64,000 nt of DNA from a virus, in the IMG/VR virus record IMGVR_UViG_3300050821_004119, positions 1 through 64,000 of that record. The stretch is one strand, 5' to 3'. The notes under the pieces are model-generated. The model was not told the DNA's origin. It did not search any database and saw nothing but the letters and a program-made list of their open reading frames with translations. Each line of letters starts with the position of its first letter. The stretch's first letter is position 1. The translations under genes and the position numbers were made by a program. Of this stretch, positions 24,118-29,334 are shown in pieces.

Positions 24118-24302
24118 TGCATGAATCAATTTTACGGCATGTCCAAGAAGTATTGCTTGCACAGAAAAACCATCGCCGGGTGAAACGCATCCTAGCGGAA
24201 ATAGACAAACCGCGTAACCAGGCAATCGCGGAAGCGCGCTTAGATGCCCGCCATTTTATCGACAATCTACCGATCACTGATTATAGGGGAGCAAGACGAT
24301 GA
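24117..24302 (+). CDS. Hypothetical basic protein, 61 aa
   Basis: Helical, Arg/His-rich (MHESILRHVQEVLLAQKNHR). TAATG overlap with the previous gene; its stop overlaps the ATG of the exported His-rich protein. Unknown. Confidence 0.55.
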   Translation: MHESILRHVQEVLLAQKNHRRVKRILAEIDKPRNQAIAEARLDARHFIDNLPITDYRGARR

Positions 24303-24421
24303 TGACTAGATTTATCGCGGCATTCATCCTTGCGGGGCTCCTAGCGGCACCTGCTCAAGCATATCGGCATTCCTCCCATCATTCGGGTTATCACTCTCAC
24401 CATTCTTACCACAGGCGCTAA
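24299..24421 (+). CDS. Exported His-rich mini-protein, 40 aa
   Basis: MMTRFIAAFILAGLLAAPAQA is a textbook Sec signal peptide with an AQA cleavage site after residue 21. The predicted mature peptide is only 19 residues with seven His plus Tyr, Ser and Arg (YRHSSHHSGYHSHHSYHRR). Periplasmic metal binding or envelope modulation is possible. No homologous family recognised. Confidence 0.62.
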   Translation: MMTRFIAAFILAGLLAAPAQAYRHSSHHSGYHSHHSYHRR

Positions 24422-24441
24422 AGTATATCGCGGCATCTGCC

Positions 24442-24449
24442 GATACACT
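24442..24449 (+). promoter_or_regulatory. GATACACT promoter-like box
   Basis: GCCGATACACTAG followed by AAAAAGGG resembles the GATATACT part of module A, but no TTTACA lies 41-42 bp upstream, where the His-rich gene ends. Tentative. Confidence 0.35.
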
Positions 24450-24467
24450 AGAAAAAGGGAAAATAAC

Positions 24468-24611
24468 ATGAACGCACCGCAATGGATAAAAGACTTACCG
24501 CCAACGACATTAATGCAATGGCATGAAGAAAAATCTCAAATGACAATGACATCCTTGGAAGTGGTTGCCCAGTTTGAAAAAGGCATAGTTCCCACACAGG
24601 TGTCAACATGA
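24468..24611 (+). CDS. Hypothetical protein, 47 aa
   Basis: MNAPQWIKDLPPTTLMQWHE... , acidic and helical; AAGGG upstream. ATGA overlap with the 131-residue gene. Unknown. Confidence 0.55.
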   Translation: MNAPQWIKDLPPTTLMQWHEEKSQMTMTSLEVVAQFEKGIVPTQVST

Positions 24612-25003
24612 AATTTAATCAAGTTTTCCATCCTGCTCGATTTAATAGGGCATTATTACAGGCAAGGCATCAAGAATTCCTTACAATCTATTCGGAAGAT
24701 GAATTGCTCAAACACAATATGTATCTTTCCGATGATGAACAAAGTGGTTTTTGGATAAGCGAACAAGGTGAGATAGGCAACCTGTTTTCCCTTAATCATC
24801 ATGGGGCCGATGCGATATATGCGGCACAAGACGTTGCGGGAGTATGGCTACAGTGCTTTCAAGGTTTTCTATCGGAATTCTACCATAAACATGGTTTCCG
24901 CATAACCTCACGTATACCCTGGGATGAAGCGTTCGCTCCACCAGAATGGGACTATACGAAGAATGGAACGCCGAACGTCGTTAACATGCACCTGTGTTAT
25001 TAG
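24608..25003 (+). CDS. Hypothetical protein, 131 aa
   Basis: Contains SGFWISEQGEIGNLFSLNHHGADAIYAAQ, a pattern reminiscent of phage acetyltransferase-like or GNAT-fold small proteins (the GEIGNLFSL strand-turn), but the match is too weak to assign. Ends just before a strong hairpin. Confidence 0.65.
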   Translation: MKFNQVFHPARFNRALLQARHQEFLTIYSEDELLKHNMYLSDDEQSGFWISEQGEIGNLFSLNHHGADAIYAAQDVAGVWLQCFQGFLSEFYHKHGFRITSRIPWDEAFAPPEWDYTKNGTPNVVNMHLCY

Positions 25004-25005
25004 AA

Positions 25006-25034
25006 GGAAAGGGCTACTCATAACAGCCCTTTCC
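25006..25034 (+). terminator. Bidirectional-type terminator hairpin
   Basis: Ten-bp perfect stem GGAAAGGGCT/AGCCCTTTCC with a 9-nt loop, followed by TGGTGTTTTAT on plus. It separates the plus unit from the convergent gene at 25049. The T-run is weak in both directions. Confidence 0.65.
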
Positions 25035-25048
25035 TGGTGTTTTATGGA

Positions 25049-25246
25049 CTATTCAGATTTTTCATGCCCAAGTATGCAATATGTAGCTACATGAGCACCT
25101 AGCAGGGCCGCCATGGCCTCCTTGAGGGTACAAAAGATAAGGGTGTAAAACTTATCTGTTTCCCCTTCCTTAATGTAGTAAGGAATCTGTACTTCGTATA
25201 CCGCTTCTGTTCCGTAGTACTTTGTCTTTATTGTCGCGGTTTTCAT
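25049..25246 (-). CDS. Hypothetical protein, 65 aa
   Basis: Lone minus gene inside the plus region. MKTATIKTKYYGTEAVYEVQ... is strand-rich; AAAGGG precedes the ATG. It is read from the left side of the divergent operator at 25333. Unknown. Confidence 0.65.
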   Translation of the reverse strand: MKTATIKTKYYGTEAVYEVQIPYYIKEGETDKFYTLIFCTLKEAMAALLGAHVATYCILGHEKSE

Positions 25247-25332
25247 GTTAGTCCCTTTCTTATGAAGTTTTCTTTCTTGTCGATATATTAGGATACAAAA
25301 GACACGATGTCGATAGGTCGAACAGGGAATAT

Positions 25333-25355
25333 ATTGTAAAGATGATCTTTACAAT
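25333..25355. promoter_or_regulatory. Palindromic operator between divergent promoters
   Basis: Arms ATTGTAAAGAT and ATCTTTACAAT (11 bp each) flank a single G, a perfect inverted repeat. Each arm supplies the TTTACA element for one direction: module B to the right and a TAATAT-type box for the minus gene to the left. This looks like a dimeric regulator site serving both units. Confidence 0.6.
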
Positions 25356-25402
25356 TAAAGGTGACCTAATCCTTATGTTTTATGCTAGGATGTCGATACA
25401 TT
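25348..25402 (+). promoter_or_regulatory. Repeated promoter module B (TTTACA-41-GATACATT)
   Basis: TTTACA (25348-25353), 41 bp, GATACATT (25395-25402) preceded by ATGTC, then TAGGAG. Same spacing as module A. Confidence 0.52.
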
Positions 25403-25420
25403 AAACATAGGAGAACCATC

Positions 25421-25555
25421 ATGCGGATCTTCAGTAGTGTACAATCAGCAGTTGCAGCAGGGTTCCATGTTTGGGACCGAACACAGGATGGAAGCTTTCT
25501 GGTAAGGATCTTAACACCTAAAGGATATGCACTCGCTTTAGCGAAAGGAAATTAA
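25421..25555 (+). CDS. Hypothetical protein, 44 aa
   Basis: MRIFSSVQSAVAAGFHVWDR... with TAGGAG upstream. A short amphipathic helix then strands (GSFLVRILTPKG). One base separates it from the next ATG. Unknown. Confidence 0.58.
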   Translation: MRIFSSVQSAVAAGFHVWDRTQDGSFLVRILTPKGYALALAKGN

Positions 25556-25556
25556 C

Positions 25557-25667
25557 ATGGAAAACATTAAAGGCAATATCCCTGCGCCTATCGTATGGCG
25601 AGCACTTACTGCCGAGGAAGCATCCGATATGTTGACCTTCGTTCTAGGTGAGATACCCAGGAATTAA
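25557..25667 (+). CDS. Hypothetical protein, 36 aa
   Basis: MENIKGNIPAPIVWRALTAE... , helical C-terminus. AAAGG lies upstream. The stop is followed within 3 nt by the hammerhead ribozyme, so self-cleavage would trim the mRNA just behind this gene. Confidence 0.55.
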   Translation: MENIKGNIPAPIVWRALTAEEASDMLTFVLGEIPRN

Positions 25668-25669
25668 AG

Positions 25670-25716
25670 CCCGCCTGAAGAGTCCAAGCAGGACGAAACC
25701 CCGTAAGGGGTCGCGG
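25670..25716 (+). ncRNA. Type I hammerhead ribozyme
   Basis: All core elements are present in order: stem I 5' strand CCGC (25671-25674); core CTGAAGA (25675-25681), a CUGANGA match; stem II GTCC/GGAC with an AAGCA loop; core GAAA (25695-25698); stem III CCCC/GGGG with a GTAA tetraloop, closed by the A-U pair next to the core; cleavage triplet GTC (ending at C25712); and stem I 3' strand GCGG (25713-25716). Stems II and III are looped and stem I is open, so it is type I. Self-cleavage is predicted between C25712 and G25713, separating the 36-residue gene from the lipoprotein gene. Confidence 0.88.
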
Positions 25717-25725
25717 ATATACCGC
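25713..25725 (+). promoter_or_regulatory. Post-cleavage hairpin competing with ribozyme stem I
   Basis: GCGG (25713-25716) can pair with CCGC (25722-25725) across ATATA. The same GCGG is the 3' strand of ribozyme stem I, so the two folds exclude each other. After cleavage the hairpin would sit at the very 5' end of the lipoprotein mRNA. Confidence 0.6.
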
Positions 25726-25748
25726 AACATATACTAGGAGAATTTATA

Positions 25749-25895
25749 ATGCGTTACCTTTCAATCCTTGCGCTTCTCGCGCTTGCTGCTTGCGGTTCTT
25801 CAACGAACGCGCTTCCGACAACGACCTCCGTCTCACGCGCCCCTGCGTACTACCAGAATTGTACGGTTCCTGTGAAATGTGGTAATTTCCACTAA
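25749..25895 (+). CDS. Small lipoprotein, 48 aa
   Basis: MRYLSILALLALAAC carries a lipobox LAAC with Cys15, so the mature product would be a 34-residue lipid-anchored peptide with Thr/Ser-rich N-terminus and a CTVPVKC pair. TAGGAG precedes the ATG. Small phage lipoproteins such as T5 Llp block receptors and prevent superinfection; that role is an inference here. It lies directly behind the hammerhead ribozyme, with a terminator after it. A TATACT-like box (25730-25735) just upstream could also be a weak promoter. Confidence 0.72.
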   Translation: MRYLSILALLALAACGSSTNALPTTTSVSRAPAYYQNCTVPVKCGNFH

Positions 25896-25912
25896 AACCT
25901 TGGGAAGGTCGT

Positions 25913-25941
25913 AAAAGGATGCTTTAATTGGCATCCTTTTT
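25913..25941 (+). terminator. Rho-independent terminator
   Basis: Ten-bp stem AAAAGGATGC/GCATCCTTTT with an 8-nt loop and T-rich tail. Two bases later the TTTACA of the next promoter module begins. Confidence 0.87.
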
Positions 25942-25942
25942 C

Positions 25943-25998
25943 TTTACAATTCTACGACATAAAACACTCAACAATCGCGGCATTTTATGCGATAATAA
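25943..25998 (+). promoter_or_regulatory. Repeated promoter module C (TTTACA-42-GATAATAA)
   Basis: TTTACA (25943-25948), 42 bp, then GATAATAA (25991-25998) preceded by ATGC; the 37 nt from TTTTATGC to the ATG are identical to module D. TGCGATAAT is a good extended -10. Confidence 0.58.
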
Positions 25999-26016
25999 GT
26001 ATAAGGGAGAAACAAC

Positions 26017-26115
26017 ATGAACGCTCTAATCGCCGGAATCGTCGCTCTAGCAATAGTTCTAGCAATCGCCGCTAGCCAAACTCTCTCACATGCGGTAGCA
26101 GCACTTCCGTTCTAA
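26017..26115 (+). CDS. 32-residue single-span membrane peptide
   Basis: MNALIAGIVALAIVLAIAAS... with AGGGAG upstream. Ala/Ile/Leu helix; an AAS could also be read as a signal-peptide end. Unknown role in early infection. Confidence 0.55.
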   Translation: MNALIAGIVALAIVLAIAASQTLSHAVAALPF

Positions 26116-26127
26116 AGGAGAAATAAC

Positions 26128-26265
26128 ATGACGCAGAGCGAATACGACAAAGCATATATAAAACTATGTGAAAAACTCAAGAGTTTACAATCAGAATCTA
26201 GTTTAGACTTAGAAGCCTGGTTTGAACGACAAATTGATAAATTAGACAAAGAATTCATGACCTAA
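26128..26265 (+). CDS. Hypothetical protein, 45 aa
   Basis: MTQSEYDKAYIKLCEKLKSL... is a charged helical protein, coiled-coil-like. AAAGGAG at good spacing. Unknown. Confidence 0.6.
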   Translation: MTQSEYDKAYIKLCEKLKSLQSESSLDLEAWFERQIDKLDKEFMT

Positions 26266-26281
26266 GTAGAGGAGAAACATC

Positions 26282-26407
26282 ATGCTTGCATTTATCTTCT
26301 TCACTCTTCTTTACGGATTCTGTTTAATAGGCATCTTGGCAGGGATATGGGCAGCAATTTGGATATTAGCATTAATCGCATCCTTCTTTCAAGGAGAAAC
26401 AACATGA
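26282..26407 (+). CDS. 41-residue membrane protein
   Basis: MLAFIFFTLLYGFCLIGILA... is hydrophobic throughout with Trp residues in the second half (GIWAAIWILAL). GAGGAG precedes the ATG, and the stop overlaps the next ATG (ATGA). Membrane-active peptide of unknown role; it lies far from the lysis genes. Confidence 0.55.
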   Translation: MLAFIFFTLLYGFCLIGILAGIWAAIWILALIASFFQGETT

Positions 26408-26580
26408 ACGTCTCGGCATCAATACAGAATGCAGAGTCCTGTTATTTGAACCGTATCGCAATGGCAGAGGTCGTTAAGATCATGCGTATAGCCGACAAGA
26501 CTAACCAACAAATGTCCCTAGCAGAGGAGCATCCGGTAAACGTGTTTTCTTATAATCCTAGACCTAACCAGGCATCGTAA
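26404..26580 (+). CDS. Hypothetical protein, 58 aa
   Basis: Start taken at 26404 after AAGGAG, overlapping the membrane gene stop. Helical (MNVSASIQNAESCYLNRIAM). Unknown. Confidence 0.58.
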   Translation: MNVSASIQNAESCYLNRIAMAEVVKIMRIADKTNQQMSLAEEHPVNVFSYNPRPNQAS

Positions 26581-26589
26581 GGAGTAGCC

Positions 26590-26673
26590 ATGAAGTACAC
26601 CAGAACAACCCGCATAATGCGGTTTTCTTACCGAACGCACTATTGGTACGTCCTATTTGATATAAAGGATTAA
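26590..26673 (+). CDS. 27-residue basic peptide
   Basis: MKYTRTTRIMRFSYRTHYWY... , Arg/Tyr-rich; AAGGAG precedes it. Tentative because of size. Confidence 0.4.
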   Translation: MKYTRTTRIMRFSYRTHYWYVLFDIKD

Positions 26674-26677
26674 AACC

Positions 26678-26733
26678 TTTACAAAACTACCCCCTTAGAC
26701 CCTAAAGAACCGCGCCCTTTTATGCGATAATAA
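26678..26733 (+). promoter_or_regulatory. Repeated promoter module D (TTTACA-42-GATAATAA)
   Basis: TTTACA (26678-26683), 42 bp, GATAATAA (26726-26733). Nearly a duplicate of module C in its downstream half. Confidence 0.58.
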
Positions 26734-26751
26734 GTATAAGGGAGAAACAAC

Positions 26752-26910
26752 ATGCAGAACAAAGAATTCGACAAAACGACAAAACTCGGCGATTATCTAG
26801 CGACAAACCCCTTCTCCTGGATAGAGAAGAGCAAAGCTAAACGGGAAGCGCGTCGTATCAGATTGGCGTCTAAACCACAGGGACCGTATTGTCCCCTCAA
26901 TACTATATAA
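26752..26910 (+). CDS. Hypothetical protein, 52 aa
   Basis: MQNKEFDKTTKLGDYLATNP... then a Lys/Arg-rich helix (WIEKSKAKREARRIRLASK). AGGGAG upstream. Last gene before the 1-kb control region; followed by a terminator. Unknown. Confidence 0.6.
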   Translation: MQNKEFDKTTKLGDYLATNPFSWIEKSKAKREARRIRLASKPQGPYCPLNTI

Positions 26911-26930
26911 GAACCGATCAAGAAAAACAG

Positions 26931-26952
26931 CCCTCCTAATTGGAGGGTTTTT
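26931..26952 (+). terminator. Rho-independent terminator
   Basis: Stem CCCTCC/GGAGGG with loop TAATT followed by TTTTTCTTT. Ends the early plus-strand region. Confidence 0.87.
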
Positions 26953-27736
26953 CTTTATGTCCTAATCAAGGTTAGCAGGCAGGAATGACGAAACGCTCAA
27001 TTTGACGCTTATCGCAGCGAATAGCTTGTAAATTGTAGAGACCTTTATTTTTTCGCCGCCAAGAACCTCAAAGCATAAGAACACCTAGATGAATACCTGA
27101 TCGTACACATAGCAGAACCCCTCCAGCAGGGCGTTCATATATAATAATGGCATTATCCCTCATTATATAGCCTGTCACGCTCCTGAAGGCATTTTAGGTA
27201 TATAGGCGAGCAGGGATAGCATGAGGATATATCATAGGAGGTCGTATGGGCTGTCACATTCTTGGAAGGGAGCATACGTCACAATCCTGGAGTATCTCTT
27301 GAATAGAACCTCGCAGGGCATTGTCACAATCCTGGAGGGGTGCGTGGGCGTACGTCCCTCGCGCTATTCACTCGGCATCCCACCGATTTCCTTGAGATTC
27401 AGGATTGTGACATCGCAGCAGCATGCCTAGCAGCGCGCCGTCATCCTCCCGCCATATCAAACATCGTAAACAGGGGTCGATGCGCTACAGGCAACGCTAG
27501 GCCATTGCATTAATGAGCGTCCTAAAACACGTCCAACATCACCCCTTGTAGAGCATGACCCTTTGTGCTCAACGGGTGGGATGCGCCTGCCCCATGACGC
27601 TCAATTTCGCGCGCGATGGAGTCTCTGCCCCATGTTTTGCCGGGGTGTCTCTCTGTGGGAAATCGGGCTACCCCCAAACCACACCCAAACTCGACACCCC
27701 TATTAACCTCAGGATTGTGACAACACTTAACAACAC
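26953..27736. other. Non-coding control region with repeated motif; candidate origin or regulatory hub
   Basis: About 780 nt with no supported gene. It holds six copies of the motif TGTCACnnTCCTGrAG: 27173-27188, 27252-27268, 27277-27292 and 27322-27337 on plus, 27399-27412 and 27709-27722 on minus. Other short features are CTGCCCCATG twice (27587, 27627), a GAGCA/TGCTC hairpin near 27551 and a direct repeat CAACACTTAA before the promoter at 27737. Clustered directional repeats fit an iteron-type origin, a packaging site or an enhancer-like array; the sequence does not decide. Confidence 0.5.
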
Positions 27737-27765
27737 TTAACAACCCTTGACAGCCGTGGTATACT
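27737..27765 (+). promoter_or_regulatory. Strong promoter TTAACA-17-TATACT
   Basis: TTAACA (27737-27742), 17-bp spacer, TATACT (27760-27765), with TGG just before the -10 (extended). Predicted start near 27772. The block TTGAC..CCGTG.TATACTG is shared with the promoter in front of the tRNA-Asp gene. Confidence 0.75.
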
Positions 27766-27771
27766 GATAAC

Positions 27772-27862
27772 ACAGAGAGAGCCTCTATGGGAGGCAACGC
27801 TACTACGCAGGATATATACTGCCTGTAGCCGACGGTACGACCCCGACTCTCTTTCTTTATGT
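27772..27862 (+). ncRNA. Candidate small RNA
   Basis: Directly downstream of a near-consensus promoter and containing no open frame with a ribosome site. Stems: GCCTC/GAGGC (near 27781-27795), CTAC-GCAG/CTGC-CT-GTAG (27803-27828) and a closing AGAGAG/CTCTCT pairing of the 5' end with 27847-27852, followed by TTCTTTAT. A GGTACGACC segment resembles a T-loop but the whole does not fold as a tRNA. Role unknown. Confidence 0.55.
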
Positions 27863-27934
27863 TCAAAATAATCGTAGTCGCATTACGACAATCGTGATAA
27901 AATGAAATATAATTCTCAACATTGTGACATAAAT

Positions 27935-27990
27935 CCATATGTTAAGAAATAAAAGAAATTGAACATATGGGTTGACTACCGTGTTATACT
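27935..27990 (+). promoter_or_regulatory. tRNA promoter with upstream inverted repeat
   Basis: CCATATGTT and AACATATGG (27935-27943 and 27962-27970, spacer 18) form a perfect inverted repeat. TATACT (27985-27990) follows with TGT before it. The predicted start is about 1-2 nt before the tRNA, so the primary transcript would begin almost at its mature 5' end. Confidence 0.6.
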
Positions 27991-27998
27991 GCTCGCAA

Positions 27999-28075
27999 GA
28001 CGCTGTAGCTCAGCTGGTTAGAGCGCCGCCCTGTCACGGCGGAGGTCGAGGGTTCGAGCCCCTTCAGCGTCGCCA
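27999..28075 (+). tRNA. tRNA-Asp (GTC)
   Basis: Full cloverleaf of 77 nt: acceptor GACGCTG/CAGCGTC, D-arm with AGCTCAGCTGGTTAGAGC, anticodon stem CCGCC/GGCGG with loop CTGTCAC (anticodon 28033-28035), T-arm GAGGGTTCGAGCCCCTT, discriminator G and encoded CCA. Confidence 0.97.
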
Positions 28076-28214
28076 CTTGCTTCTGTGTCGCTATTTAATA
28101 ATTGACCTGATCGGCTGGCATCGTTGGAAGTAGAATTTTGGTTCTTTTGTCAATATATATAATGAGAGGCTTTTCTCTCGAACCCGCTGACATTATGCAG
28201 CAGAGGATAATAAA

Positions 28215-28469
28215 ATGCAACTTAGTAAAATTCAATTTCCAGATCATTTTTCTGACGACCAAATAACAGCGCATCTTAATTCGATATTTATTCCACATCT
28301 TCGTGAACTTTCTATTATTTGTAAAGTAATTTCAGAATCTATTGATTCTGACTGGTCTGATAAACAGTATCAAGTTCAAGAACTGAGCGGACAGATTTCT
28401 TCTTTACGTGGCGTTATTAAGGGCTTAGAGCTTCTTCAAAAGGAAATTGGAATAAGTCCGGTTTACTAA
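28215..28469 (+). CDS. Hypothetical protein, 84 aa
   Basis: Lies between the two tRNAs, with AGAGGA upstream. Helical with regular heptads in the C-terminal half (YQVQELSGQISSLRGVIKGL), so a coiled-coil oligomer is likely. Unknown. Confidence 0.68.
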   Translation: MQLSKIQFPDHFSDDQITAHLNSIFIPHLRELSIICKVISESIDSDWSDKQYQVQELSGQISSLRGVIKGLELLQKEIGISPVY

Positions 28470-28507
28470 AAACATTGGCGACCGGATTATTCTGGTCGCC
28501 TCTTTAT

Positions 28508-28582
28508 GGTCTGCTCGTCTATCGGTTAGGACGCTGGCCTTTCACGCCGGTAAGTAGGGTTCGACTCCCTAGCAGACTACCA
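28508..28582 (+). tRNA. tRNA-Glu (TTC)
   Basis: 75 nt. Acceptor GGTCTGC/GCAGACT (first pair G-U), D-arm GTCTATCGGTTAGGAC, anticodon stem CTGGC/GCCGG with loop CTTTCAC (anticodon 28541-28543), T-arm TAGGGTTCGACTCCCTA, discriminator A, encoded CCA. Confidence 0.95.
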
Positions 28583-28618
28583 AAATCAATGTCATGGTAG
28601 CTCATCTGAAAGACATAC

Positions 28619-28999
28619 ATGATAAATTCAGAATATCAATCAAATTTATATTTTAAGAAACGATCTGATATTATTTCTCAATTAGGAGGAGCCTGTGTAA
28701 AATGTTGGTCAACTTCTAATTTAGAAATAGATCATCGAATTCCTGAAAATAAAAGTTTTAATATTAGTAAGAAATTAAAACAACATGGATATGATATTGA
28801 TGTTGAAATTTCCAAATGTCAGTTATTGTGTTTCAGATGTCATAGTGTGAAAAGTATTACTGAACGAGGAGATGTTGTAACCAAGGGACGTGATATTCAT
28901 GGGACATTATCTGCATATAGATATTGTAAATGTCCTTTATGTAAGGGTGCAAAGTCCGAATACATGAGAGAATATCATAGATTAAATCCTCGTTATTAA
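28619..28999 (+). CDS. HNH endonuclease, 126 aa
   Basis: Cys26/Cys29, then EIDHRIP (Asp38, His39) and CQLLCFRCH (Cys67, Cys71, Cys74, His75): an HNH fold with a structural zinc. The C-terminal part has a second CPLC. Very AT-rich and without a clear SD, which suggests recent acquisition as a free-standing homing nuclease beside the tRNA-Glu gene. Confidence 0.82.
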   Translation: MINSEYQSNLYFKKRSDIISQLGGACVKCWSTSNLEIDHRIPENKSFNISKKLKQHGYDIDVEISKCQLLCFRCHSVKSITERGDVVTKGRDIHGTLSAYRYCKCPLCKGAKSEYMREYHRLNPRY

Positions 29000-29115
29000 A
29001 TTCCAACTCGTGGCACCATGCGGTATGCGTTGAGGCGCGAAAAGTTAAGGCGAATGTCGTCATGACGACAATACCTTCAAAAGCTGGTGCAACTCCGATT
29101 TCCCGTTCTTTTTTT
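28985..29115 (+). other. Hairpin-rich spacer after the HNH gene
   Basis: GCACCA/TGGTGC, GGTAT/ATACC and the palindrome GTCGTCATGACGAC (29057-29070) can nest in one fold. GC content is clearly higher than in the HNH gene. No gene is supported. It may be a small structured RNA or a remnant carried with the nuclease. Confidence 0.3.
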
Positions 29116-29130
29116 TGCAAGGAGATTATA

Positions 29131-29331
29131 ATGAAAAGCGTCTGGTGTGGAATATGCCGACAAGAATATAATTTCCCAAATGATATAGATCCGACGAAAT
29201 GGGTTGATAGACATATTGAAACACATCGACGTGATTTAACGAGTGCTGAAGAAGATTACGAAATAATGAATCAGCAAGCAGAAAAACATTCTCAAAATCT
29301 CAAGTTTAGTAAAATGTACAACAGGAGTTGA
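29131..29331 (+). CDS. C2H2-like zinc-finger protein, 66 aa
   Basis: Start after AAGGAG at 29131. MKSVWCGICRQEYNFPNDID... WVDRHIETHRRD has CxxC and H-x3-H ligands, a classic single zinc finger, with an acidic helical tail. Possible nucleic-acid binder. Unknown function. Confidence 0.65.
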   Translation: MKSVWCGICRQEYNFPNDIDPTKWVDRHIETHRRDLTSAEEDYEIMNQQAEKHSQNLKFSKMYNRS

Positions 29332-29334
29332 CTT

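Noticed and set aside
26282-26407. Holin in the early region
   Set aside because: It is a short hydrophobic protein, but the lysis pair at 61.4-62.3 kb already has a holin candidate next to the endolysin; an early membrane peptide is as likely.
27221-27430. 69-codon plus frame across the repeated motifs
   Set aside because: The frame contains three motif copies, so its sequence is explained by binding sites; no suitable ribosome site at the exact start.
27173-27722. CRISPR-like array
   Set aside because: Repeats are 14-17 bp, in both orientations and irregularly spaced, with no spacers of equal length; this is a binding-site cluster.
27751-27765. Promoter with TTGACA at 27749 as -35
   Set aside because: TTGACA is only 7 bp from TATACT; the TTAACA at 27737 has the correct 17-bp spacing.
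27772-27862. Third tRNA gene
   Set aside because: Although a T-loop-like segment and an acceptor-like pairing exist, there is no D-arm with conserved GG and no 7-nt anticodon loop.
27522-27938. 138-codon open frame on the minus strand in the control region
   Set aside because: No ribosome site; it runs across a strong plus promoter, the candidate sRNA and motif copies, and its composition is Arg/His-rich like non-coding DNA read in a random frame.
28619-29115. Group I or II intron carrying the HNH gene
   Set aside because: It lies between a complete tRNA gene and a complete small gene, so no interrupted exon is visible, and no intron core motif was recognised.
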